This document shows, piece after piece, positions 40,201 through 46,798 of a DNA stretch of 64,000 nt (positions are counted from its first letter, which is position 1; every line of letters begins with the position of its first letter). The stretch covers positions 186,001 through 250,000 of the forward strand of contig JAIOAX010000001.1 in NCBI GenBank assembly GCA_019873645.1. Direction: 5' to 3'. The notes under the pieces were generated by a model. It saw only the letters and a list, made by a program, of their open reading frames with translations, was not told the origin of the DNA and did no database searches. The translations under genes and the position numbers were made by a program. The DNA comes from Chloroflexota bacterium (GTDB taxonomy: Bacteria > Chloroflexota > Anaerolineae > B4-G1 > SLSP01).

Positions 40201-41627
40201 GCTGGGAACCGTTCATCAAGTCCTATGGCTTCGGTGATCTGGCGGCGACGGTCTACGTGGGCGGACGGCACGGCCCGGAGTTGCTGTGGCCGCGCGTGGC
40301 CCCCGGCGAAAAGACCCAAATCCGTTTGGAAATCCGCAACAACCAAAACGGCATCACCATGACCAACCTCATCCTCACGCCGACCGCTCCGGCGGGCATC
40401 ACCGTCACCCCGCGCAGCGTCAGCGAGACGCAGGCCAGCGAACCGCTCTTCTTCGACTTCCCCTTCCTGCACGAAACGACCATCCCCGACGGCGGGCGCA
40501 GTGTGTGGTACTACGATGTGGAGGTCAGCCCGACCTTTACCGCTACCGGCAAGGTGCAGCGGATCGAATTCGCGGCGCAGGCCGATGGCTTGCCGGCAGA
40601 TTTCCAGATTCCGGCGGCGGAAATCGGCGTGGGCGCCCCTGATGAATGTATCCAGACGCTATGGGGACAGGCGACCGACCTGCAATTGAAGGATCGTCTG
40701 CCGGCGTGGGTGACGCTACAAGCCGCGCGGCTGGCCAACGCAAACGAAGCGGCCGCGTTGAAGGGCGCGTTGGCCCTGGGCGACCTGGTCTCGGCGACGC
40801 TGCTCTTTGAGAACCTGCGCCCGATGGCCTTTAGCACTACGCCGGTAAGCGGAGGCACGCAGGTTGCCTTTACGCTGCCCGTCTCCGACACTTACGACGC
40901 CACGCAGATGCCGTGGCTGGAGAACGGGGTACGTTCCGGCGAGATGTACGTCATCTTCAAATCCCATGTACAGATCGAGAAACGCGGCACGGCGCTCGTC
41001 AATGACGGGCCGGCCATCACCTATACCGATCCGTTCGAGCAGCGTTACACCTATGTCGGCAACCGGCAGACGGTGGAGGCGCACGGCGCCGAGCTGGCGG
41101 CGACCTACACCATCGAAGCCATCACCAACACCGTCACCGGCGAGGTGATGCCCGGTGTGGCGCGCGGCGTGCGCAACCGTGTGGCGCTGACGCTCAAGGT
41201 CTTCAACCAGGGCGACTACATCGCCAAACACAACACCATCACCGTCACCTTCCCCTCCGGCGTGAAGTTGCTGGCAAGCGATACGCCGACCAGCGCGCAA
41301 GGGGCAGATTGGATTGCCATGGCGATTCCCGATCTGGCGTTGGGGACGCAGACAGACATCCGTCTGCTGCTGGAACTCACACCGCAGGCTGCGGGGCCCT
41401 GGACACGCACATCGCTGGCCCCGCCGGATACGTACCATCTCATTGCTTACAGCGACGGGCGTTACATTCACGAGTTCCCCTTCGCGGCCATCGCGCGGCG
41501 CCAGGTGGTAGTTGTGGAGCGTCTGGCGGAGGCGTTGGAGGTCGGGCATTACGCGCCCATCTACCGCCTCTGGTTGCCGGTCGTGCTGCGCGACTACACG
41601 CAACCCTGGTGGCCGACGATAAGGTAG
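37221..41627 (+). CDS. Giant secreted protein with amidotransferase-like and DUF11-type domains, C-terminal LPVVLR motif
   Basis: 1468 residues. Signal peptide 1-32 (LVIALGVGTLALLLITL, cleavage after LQAA). Residues about 90-355 look like a class I glutamine-amidotransferase-like (ThuA/BPL_N) Rossmann domain: DYDVLILPAIRVGYVDEVV, IADFVRGGGFLYAQAD, VGDGRVVLFNGHPSDDVAYH. Several Ig-like/DUF11 segments follow (VTITETL-type repeats, for example DIVITETLQRGFTTTLDSI and NLILTPTAPAGITVTP), with a middle region of unknown fold (550-1000). The protein ends YRLWLPVVLRDYTQPWW, like the surface protein at 63174. Probably a cell-surface protein; function unknown. Confidence 0.72.
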   Translation: MVKPLPRLFLVIALGVGTLALLLITLTPSLQAAPSRYDFTPGTQLTPLGAGQSTDLTRRNAYKALWEALYGHNTADLAWTVITTTVNGQDYAPGAVIGELRGNFNRLNASGPFSTARALALHPRRVALYAGSVRDEYDQLVVWERLNFEQLFRVYLGCELPPAVAGSGGGGCPYFDTLTETHMISNLSDYDVLILPAIRVGYVDEVVAALGSEGLSAIADFVRGGGFLYAQADAAYIAEAAGLLPEGTVNLGARVTDPDNVGQLNVLLPDHPLAFSWLANATYVLNEPAIFAGTALSVVARFADTSRPGSVAIGVAQVGDGRVVLFNGHPSDDVAYHPQVLDALLWAMGERAGLYGTLWGCPAAAPLAIGCDTIPAYEAGVPIAITTTFKNTWDGPLTDIVITETLQRGFTTTLDSITPAPTALMTDAGVTTIVWTLPQASPGATHFTYLAYTTAPSGTVGTALVSTAKATYTDPFHLTQNHPAGLPRALTRNALQVKSLMGARLVGDRDIELDGLYPLPAEGYYFDIALTLENKEETGAQNVVITDVVALLSPIVDVDDQRLVPHVIADSWGLSTTDSLSQTLFALNEIFFYETPVPVYPLPVAMDGVPTVTTGVFYTLPTWENGPRLVYTYTGNFTTTPGLSNSVTIPPEYAAYITVTAEGDIVLPALRMVWDFGALPAYDYQEPAARYGIFSHELFSRTVSFASDPVNPSLVMKGGGGSVYTNLGGHPIPYHEYLSSGVVHIPVAPELPRVTYRDIWEREQVMELRTVFYDIVPFPPPEYHAVVNTTFELRADRDGDGLGDTRVLEFPAREGADLTLYLKSWSNFDPLMPPLRQDETLIAQGMFRGLGFALEPKQNSWWDSWRSPELQGVAGATVLTDIVSVPAYDYLYFQQYLESQKREGIYISATLSTYPNLHREGVMKIDDGARFVYHQKAVGPNRYEVYDAHVQAVFGLSADAQVHKAVAPTLVATFDDQMYHLLRIEDPWDPRCVGWEPFIKSYGFGDLAATVYVGGRHGPELLWPRVAPGEKTQIRLEIRNNQNGITMTNLILTPTAPAGITVTPRSVSETQASEPLFFDFPFLHETTIPDGGRSVWYYDVEVSPTFTATGKVQRIEFAAQADGLPADFQIPAAEIGVGAPDECIQTLWGQATDLQLKDRLPAWVTLQAARLANANEAAALKGALALGDLVSATLLFENLRPMAFSTTPVSGGTQVAFTLPVSDTYDATQMPWLENGVRSGEMYVIFKSHVQIEKRGTALVNDGPAITYTDPFEQRYTYVGNRQTVEAHGAELAATYTIEAITNTVTGEVMPGVARGVRNRVALTLKVFNQGDYIAKHNTITVTFPSGVKLLASDTPTSAQGADWIAMAIPDLALGTQTDIRLLLELTPQAAGPWTRTSLAPPDTYHLIAYSDGRYIHEFPFAAIARRQVVVVERLAEALEVGHYAPIYRLWLPVVLRDYTQPWWPTIR

Positions 41628-41634
41628 GAAGCCT

Positions 41635-42519
41635 ATGAAACCCATTTCATTGCTGCTGGTGATGACAAGCCTGTGCCTGGGTCTGCTGGCGTTCCCCGTT
41701 CGCGCCCAGACTCCAGTGCCTGCCACATCCGAAACGCCGATGGGGATTGTCCAGGTACCCCCCGATCTGAGCGTGGGGGTGCTATCCGAGGATCCCGCCT
41801 CCGGGCAGCGCTGGAGCAGTGTTGTCTTGCCCTTCGGGAATTATGTAGGGACGGTCTCCGGCAATGCCGTCTTCTGTCGTACCTACCTGCACTTTGCGCT
41901 GGAAGCCATTCCTGCCGTTGCAATCGTACAATCGGCCGACCTTCATGTCTTTGTGGACGATTACTGGCCGGCGCCGGGCAGCGCGCCGATGTCAGTCTAC
42001 CCGGTGGCGTCAGCCTGGACGCCAAATGGGGTGGACTGGTACGATGTGGACACCTGGCCGACGCCGGGCGGGGCCATAGCGACGCTGGAGGTTTCTTCGG
42101 CCGGCGGCTGGTTTGTCTGGGATGTAACGGCGCAGGTGCAGAGCTGGGTAGCCGGCGCGCCGAATTACGGGCTGATGGTAGCGGCCGCCGATCTGGGTTC
42201 CACGATCAGCAACTGGGCCGCCGCCCGGCGTCTGAGCGCCAACGATCCGGCGACCATGCCCTACCTGCGGGTCGTTTATGCGCTGCCGCCGACGCCCACG
42301 CCCACCGCCACGCCGACGCCCACGCCTCAGCCGCCACCTGCCGCAACGCCGCAGCCGCCCACGCCCGCAGCCACACCGCTCCCCCCCCCAACGCCGGTGC
42401 CGATTTTGTTGCCGGCAACCGGTACACAGGTGTCCGGGCGTGTACCTTGGGGATGGTTGTTGATTGTCTGCATACCGGTCGGGGTTTATCTCCGGCGGCG
42501 CAGGCGCATTGAGGGCTAG
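41635..42519 (+). CDS. DNRLRE-type surface protein with LPATG sorting signal
   Basis: 294 residues. Signal peptide 1-24 (ending FPVRAQ). One beta-rich domain (about 40-220) has DNRLRE-like features: RTYLHFALEAIPAVAIVQSA, VDWYDVDTWPTPG and WFVWDVTAQVQSWVAG. A Pro/Thr linker (about 222-255) precedes LPATG (about 258-262), a hydrophobic stretch (WGWLLIVCIPVGVYL) and RRRRR. This is a textbook sortase substrate; no sortase gene is in the window. It starts seven bases after the giant protein, with AGGTAGGAAG as ribosome site, so the two are co-expressed. Confidence 0.82.
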   Translation: MKPISLLLVMTSLCLGLLAFPVRAQTPVPATSETPMGIVQVPPDLSVGVLSEDPASGQRWSSVVLPFGNYVGTVSGNAVFCRTYLHFALEAIPAVAIVQSADLHVFVDDYWPAPGSAPMSVYPVASAWTPNGVDWYDVDTWPTPGGAIATLEVSSAGGWFVWDVTAQVQSWVAGAPNYGLMVAAADLGSTISNWAAARRLSANDPATMPYLRVVYALPPTPTPTATPTPTPQPPPAATPQPPTPAATPLPPPTPVPILLPATGTQVSGRVPWGWLLIVCIPVGVYLRRRRRIEG

Positions 42520-42540
42520 ATTCACCGCGCTCAAAAAACC

Positions 42541-42562
42541 TGCCCCGAAGTTGAAATACACC
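42541..42562 (-). repeat. Single end of the GGTGCATTTCA element (inverted)
   Basis: TGCCCCGAAGTTGAAATACACC here is the complement of the left end of the element that begins 11 bases further on, so two left ends stand back to back. Confidence 0.7.
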
Positions 42563-42573
42563 CCCGGTCACAA

Positions 42574-42800
42574 GGTGCATTTCAACTTCGGGGCCGCTCT
42601 CGCTGCGTTCTCGCCGTGGCCGGTCTTTGACCGCACCACCGCAGGAGAGCTTGTACAGACCTGACAGGTCTCAGCAGACCTGTCAGGTCGGCGTGTTTTT
42701 CAACTTCGGGGCAGATGGCTGCGCAGGCGCGGTCTGGAGACCGGCCTGCGCAGCGTCCAGTAGCCATAGCTGATAAATTGCCCCCATCCTGAAATGCACC
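42574..42800 (+). repeat. Non-autonomous element with GGTGCATTTCA ends, copy 2
   Basis: 227 bases with perfect 11-bp inverted ends GGTGCATTTCA and TGAAATGCACC. Contains the two internal hairpins seen in copy 1 (GTGGCCGGTCTTTGACCGC; GCGCAGGCGCGGTCTGGAGA with its partner GGCCTGCGC) and an extra nested hairpin at 42658-42689. Confidence 0.86.
42658..42689 (+). repeat. Nested hairpin GACCTGACAGGTCT / AGACCTGTCAGGTC
   Basis: A perfect 14-bp inverted repeat with a CAGC loop lies inside copy 2 of the GGTGCATTTCA element and is absent from copies 1 and 3. It looks like an insertion into the element. Confidence 0.8.
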
Positions 42801-42806
42801 CAATGA

Positions 42807-43097
42807 GCCGTCGGTATAGACAATTCTCCGGGTCTGCAGTTTGATGCTGGATTTGATAACTATCGGTTTTGGCATTACCGCCCGGCAGACGTTTCACCAA
42901 ATCAGCACATTCCCTGCGCAGAACCTACGCCGGAACAAGCGCTCGCTACATTGGCTCAAGTTTATGAAGGGATGGCCCCTGGACAAGTCGCATACGACTA
43001 CGCGGACAGTCAGTGGATGGCGACGCAGTCCCCGCAGCGCCGCGGCAGGGGATGCGCCAGAACAGCAGCAACCCAACAAAGCCGGCCTCCGACTTAA
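42807..43097 (+). pseudogene. Possible remnant of a protein-coding gene
   Basis: An open frame without a start reads GLQFDAGFDNYRFWHYRPAD, then EPTPEQALATLAQVYEGMAP and GQVAYDYADSQWMATQS. The composition is protein-like, unlike the repeats around it, but the frame then runs into the terminator stem. It is probably the tail of a gene whose front was lost to the adjacent element. Family not recognised. Confidence 0.35.
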
Positions 43098-43117
43098 AGT
43101 GTCGGAGGCCGGTTTTT
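43078..43117. terminator. Strong intrinsic terminator, usable from both sides
   Basis: CCGGCCTCCGAC (43082-43093) and its exact complement (43101-43112) around a seven-base loop, followed by TTTTT on the plus strand and preceded by AAA, which reads TTT on the minus strand. It lies 30 bases beyond the protease stop, so it probably ends the protease transcript as well as plus-strand readthrough. Confidence 0.88.
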
Positions 43118-43146
43118 AACCAGTCCTCTCCTGAGAAAAATGATGC

Positions 43147-44409
43147 TTACGGCGCCGAGACTGCCCGATAGGCGTTGATGCGTCCCCAATACCAGTATGT
43201 GCCGGTTCCGGCAATGGCATCGGCATTTTGCTCGATGCGGCTGCGCACACACGAAGCTGTGGAGCACTGCCCGCCGGCCCAGATCAAGCCGGCCAGCCCG
43301 GCCACATGGGGCGTTGCCATAGAGGTGCCGTTCAACGCATCATACGTGGTGTAGTAACCGTACTGGGTGTTCAAATAGACGGGCGTATTCGGCAATGTAG
43401 AGAGGATAGCGACACCCGGCGCAGCCACATCCACCCAGGACGCTCCGTACTGAGAGAATGAAGCCTTGGCATCGTTTTGGTCGGTCGCGGCCACAGCGAT
43501 GCAGTTCGTGTAAGCCGCCGGATAGGATTTGTTCTTGGTGCCGTTGTTCCCCGCAGCACAGGCCAGCACAACTCCCTTACCCCAGGCGTAATCCACGGCG
43601 CTTTGCAACGTCTTGGAACCGACCGAGCCGCCCAGGCTCATGTTGATCACCTTGGCCCCGTTGTCGGCTGCCCATTTGATGCCGTTGGCAATCGAGGTGT
43701 AAGAGCCAGAGCCTGAAGCATCCAGGACTTTGGCCGCCATAAGGCTGACACTCCAGTTGGTCCCGGCCACGCCGGCGCCGTTATTGGTCAACGCGCCGAT
43801 TGTGCCGGCGACGTGTGTGCCATGGCCGTTGTCATCTTCGGCATTGTTATCGTTGTTGATGAAGTCCTTTTGCAACACAACGGCCGGCAGGTCAGGGTGA
43901 GAGTTGTCAATACCGGTATCCACGACCGCGATTTTTACCGTGCTGGCGCCGGTAACTAGATCCCAGGCCGCATAAGCCTGAATCTTGGCCCATCCCCATT
44001 GCATCACGCAGCCGGAACCGGAAGATTGATAGCATTGCGTGTTATCATACGGATCGTTGGGATCCGTGAAAATGGTAGCCATGCCGTTGCGCTCGGCGTA
44101 CTCGACATTCGGGTTGCGACTGAGCGCGGCGATGACCTGGTCTACGGCGGCATCGGGGACTTTCAACACGAAGACCTTCAATTCTTTCTCTTCACGGTCT
44201 ACTTTCCCCCCCATAGATTGAGCGATCGCATGGGCGTTCACACTGACCCCGGCCTTAAACTTCACGATGACCTCGCCGGGTACATAGAGACTCTCCTCAC
44301 TCGCTCCAAGAGCCTCCGGGCGTGCCAGCGTTCGAGGGATAACAAAAAGCGTCGAGGCCAGCAGAACGAAAGTAAACATGAAGCGCAGCATACGTTTGAA
44401 TGTCAACAT
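43147..44409 (-). CDS. Secreted subtilisin-like serine protease (S8, thermitase type)
   Basis: 420 residues from ATG 44409, chosen for the excellent ribosome site AAAGGAGGAACC. Signal peptide about 1-28 (MFTFVLLASTLFVIPRTLA). Inhibitor-type propeptide to about 120 (YVPGEVIVKFKAGVSVNAHA, then VPDAAVDQVIAALSRNPNVE). Catalytic domain with Asp in VAVVDTGIDNSHPDLP, His in GHGTHVAGTIGA, oxyanion Asn in CAAGNNG and Ser in LNGTSMATPHVAG. Paired cysteines (QCYQSSGSGC; CSTASC) suggest disulphides. It ends without an anchor, so it is probably released. Monocistronic, with a terminator downstream. Confidence 0.93.
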   Translation of the reverse strand: MLTFKRMLRFMFTFVLLASTLFVIPRTLARPEALGASEESLYVPGEVIVKFKAGVSVNAHAIAQSMGGKVDREEKELKVFVLKVPDAAVDQVIAALSRNPNVEYAERNGMATIFTDPNDPYDNTQCYQSSGSGCVMQWGWAKIQAYAAWDLVTGASTVKIAVVDTGIDNSHPDLPAVVLQKDFINNDNNAEDDNGHGTHVAGTIGALTNNGAGVAGTNWSVSLMAAKVLDASGSGSYTSIANGIKWAADNGAKVINMSLGGSVGSKTLQSAVDYAWGKGVVLACAAGNNGTKNKSYPAAYTNCIAVAATDQNDAKASFSQYGASWVDVAAPGVAILSTLPNTPVYLNTQYGYYTTYDALNGTSMATPHVAGLAGLIWAGGQCSTASCVRSRIEQNADAIAGTGTYWYWGRINAYRAVSAP

Positions 44410-44562
44410 GGTTCCTCCTTTCCTTAAGTGATCTATGGCTGATACTCTCTGAATGAGAGGACTGATCAGGTACAAGGGGTTACTAAATTCATCCCATAGC
44501 CCTTTCTGCCTGCACAGGGTTTATCCATAATTGTAACACATAGAGCCACAACTGCAACTTTA

Positions 44563-44685
44563 TAAGGCTATCGCATTTGGCCGCTTCTGGCAACTGAATA
44601 CGGCCTAAAGGCCGGGGAAAAACGCCGCTTTAGCGGCACAACAGACAGCACGACGGGACAAAGTTTTCCAAATGCGATAGCCCTA
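44563..44685. mobile_element. MITE-like element with 9-bp target duplication
   Basis: 123 bases with 18-bp inverted ends TAAGGCTATCGCATTTGG (44563-44580) and CCAAATGCGATAGCCCTA (44668-44685), one mismatch. It is flanked by perfect direct repeats GCAACTTTA at 44554-44562 and 44686-44694. The interior carries two small hairpins (GGCCTAAAGGCC, GCCGCTTTAGCGGC) and no gene, so a transposase must have acted in trans. Confidence 0.88.
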
Positions 44686-44706
44686 GCAACTTTATTGAAC
44701 CCTGTG

Positions 44707-44857
44707 GGGGCATTTCAGGATGAGGGCGATTTATCAGACACGGCGACGGGGCGCTGCGCAGGCCGGTCTCCAGACCGCGCCTGCGTAGCGTTTGGTCTGC
44801 CGTGGCGCGGTCAGAGACCGACCACCGCGAGATCTGCCCCGAAGTTAGAATGTGCCC
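44707..44857 (-). repeat. Non-autonomous element with GGTGCATTTCA-type ends, copy 3 (inverted)
   Basis: 151 bases, the reverse complement of copies 1 and 2: CATTTCAGGATGAGGGCGAT at its left, the GCGCAGGCCGGTCTCCAGAC hairpin in the middle, and CTGCCCCGAAGTTAGAATGT at its right. The ends have drifted from the 11-bp consensus. Confidence 0.8.
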
Positions 44858-44908
44858 GAATCTCGTCAAAGATACGTCAGGCGCGTTAGCGACTTGCCCG
44901 ACAAGCCC

Positions 44909-46798
44909 CTAGATGATCGTCCCCTCGAACTGGCTGTTGTACAGCTCCGCATAGAAGCCGTTGCGCGCCAGTAGCTCGGCGTGCGTGCCCTGCTCGACGA
45001 TGTCACCCTCGTTCATCACCAGGATCAGGTCGGCGTTGCGGATGGTGGAGAGGCGGTGAGCAATGATGAAGCTGGTGCGCCCCTGCATCAAGCGATCCAT
45101 CGCTTGCTGGATGAGGACTTCAGTGCGCGTATCTACAGAGCTGGTCGCTTCGTCCAGGATAAGGATTTTGGGATCGGCCAGCACCGCGCGGGCAATCGTC
45201 AACAACTGCTTCTGCCCCTGGGAGATGTTGCTGGCCTCCTCATTCAACACCATATTGTAGCCTTCCGGCAGTGTGTGGATGAAGTGATCCACATGCGCGG
45301 TTTTGGCAGCAGCGATAACTTCCTCATCGGTGGCATCCAGACGACCATAGCGGATGTTCTCCATAATTGAACCGTTATAGAGCCACGTATCTTGCAAGAC
45401 CATCGCCAGCATCGCACGGAGGTCGCGGCGGGTGAATGTGCGGATGTCGTGGCCGTCAATCAGGATCGCGCCGTCGTTCACGTCGTAGAAGCGCATCAAC
45501 AACTTGACCATGGTGGTCTTGCCCGCGCCCGTTGGGCCGACGATGGCGATCTTCTGTCCTGGCCGGGCCTGCGCAGAGAAGTTGTGGATGACGATTTTAT
45601 CGGGGTGATAGCCGAAGCGGACATTGCGGAATTCGACGTGCCCCTGCACCTGTTCCAGTTTGACCGGCGTGGCGGTATCGGGGGTCTCCTCGGCTTCCGC
45701 CAGGAACTCGAAGACGCGCTCCGCTGCGGCGGCGGTCTGTTGCAACACGTTGGAGATGTTGGCGAGTTGCGTGATCGGCTGCGTGAACGAACGCACGTAC
45801 TGGATGAACGCCTGCACATCGCCGATGGCAATGACATTGCGCACGATCAACCAGCCGCCGAGCACCGCCACGGCCACGTATCCCAGATTGCCGATGAACA
45901 TCATCAACGGCATCATCAGCCCCGAGAGAAACTGCGACTTCCAGCCCGCCTCGTAGAGCGCGGTGTTGGATGCATCGAACCTGGCAATGCTCTTCGCTTC
46001 GCCGTTGAACGCCTTCATCACAATATGGCCGCCGTACATCTCTTCAACGTGGCCGTTGACGTGGCCCAGATACTCCTGCTGGCGTTGGAAATACTTCTGC
46101 GAACGTCCGACGACCAATCCCACAACTGCCAGCGACAGGGGGATCATCAACAGCGACACCAGCGTCATCAGCCAACTGATAGAGAGCATCATCACCAGCA
46201 CGCCGACGACGGTGACGGTCGAGGTGATAATCTGCGTGAGACTCTGGCTGAGGGTTTGGTTGACCGTGTCCACATCATTGGTAATACGCGAAAGCACTTC
46301 GCCGTGGGTGACGCCGTCAAAATACTTGAGCGGCATACGGTTGATCTTCTCGGCGATCTCCTTGCGGAAACGGTAGGCGATGTTGGTGGAGATATTCGCC
46401 ATAATCCAGCCCTGCACATAGCTGAACAGCGCGGAGGCCAGATACAGCGCAAGCACGGTCAGCAGGATGCGCCCGATGGCGTCGAAGTCAATCCCGCCGG
46501 TGCCGGCGATTTGCGCCATCACGCCCTCAAACAGTTTGGTAGTAGCTTTGCCGAGGATTTTGGGGCCGACGATGTGGGCAACGGTTGAAGCCACGGCCAT
46601 CAGAGCAACGCTCACGAGTGCGAGTTTATATTTGTCCAGATAAGCAAGCAGTTTGCGCATCGTTCCCTTAAAATCACGGGCCTTTTCGCCCTTCATCATC
46701 GCCATCGGGCCGCCGCGTCCGGGGCCGCCTGGGCCGAACGGGCCGCGTCTGGCGGGAGGGAGGGGAGTGCTGCGTGGAGATGTCGTTTGGTGCGTCAT
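44909..46798 (-). CDS. ABC exporter half-transporter with the catalytically competent nucleotide site
   Basis: 629 residues. A Pro/Gly-rich cytoplasmic N-terminus (1-40), six helices (about 65-340), and an ATPase domain with Walker A GPTGAGKTTMVKLL, signature NISQGQKQLL (Gln instead of Gly), Walker B LILDEATSSVDT with the catalytic Glu, and switch His in IIAHRLSTI. Partner of the next gene, whose site is degenerate, giving a heterodimer of the TM287/288 (BmrCD) kind for lipids or drugs. It overlaps the partner by four bases, and the operon is headed by MarR. Confidence 0.92.
   Translation of the reverse strand: MTHQTTSPRSTPLPPARRGPFGPGGPGRGGPMAMMKGEKARDFKGTMRKLLAYLDKYKLALVSVALMAVASTVAHIVGPKILGKATTKLFEGVMAQIAGTGGIDFDAIGRILLTVLALYLASALFSYVQGWIMANISTNIAYRFRKEIAEKINRMPLKYFDGVTHGEVLSRITNDVDTVNQTLSQSLTQIITSTVTVVGVLVMMLSISWLMTLVSLLMIPLSLAVVGLVVGRSQKYFQRQQEYLGHVNGHVEEMYGGHIVMKAFNGEAKSIARFDASNTALYEAGWKSQFLSGLMMPLMMFIGNLGYVAVAVLGGWLIVRNVIAIGDVQAFIQYVRSFTQPITQLANISNVLQQTAAAAERVFEFLAEAEETPDTATPVKLEQVQGHVEFRNVRFGYHPDKIVIHNFSAQARPGQKIAIVGPTGAGKTTMVKLLMRFYDVNDGAILIDGHDIRTFTRRDLRAMLAMVLQDTWLYNGSIMENIRYGRLDATDEEVIAAAKTAHVDHFIHTLPEGYNMVLNEEASNISQGQKQLLTIARAVLADPKILILDEATSSVDTRTEVLIQQAMDRLMQGRTSFIIAHRLSTIRNADLILVMNEGDIVEQGTHAELLARNGFYAELYNSQFEGTII

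Noticed and set aside
38436..40472. A 678-codon open frame antisense to the giant secreted protein
   Set aside because: It mirrors a well-supported coding strand with a signal peptide and domain motifs. Long antisense frames are expected in G+C-rich genes, and this one has no recognisable motif.
42010..42561. An antisense frame opposite the LPATG protein
   Set aside because: Gly/Arg-rich mirror of the Pro/Thr linker; not a real protein.
44410..44475. Extending the protease start upstream to 44475
   Set aside because: The extension would place a non-signal sequence before the signal peptide and ignore the strong AAAGGAGGAACC site before ATG 44409.
45392..46588. A 398-codon open frame antisense to the ABC exporter
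   Set aside because: Low-complexity His/Asp/Gln/Arg-rich sequence without domains, opposite a gene with all ABC motifs.
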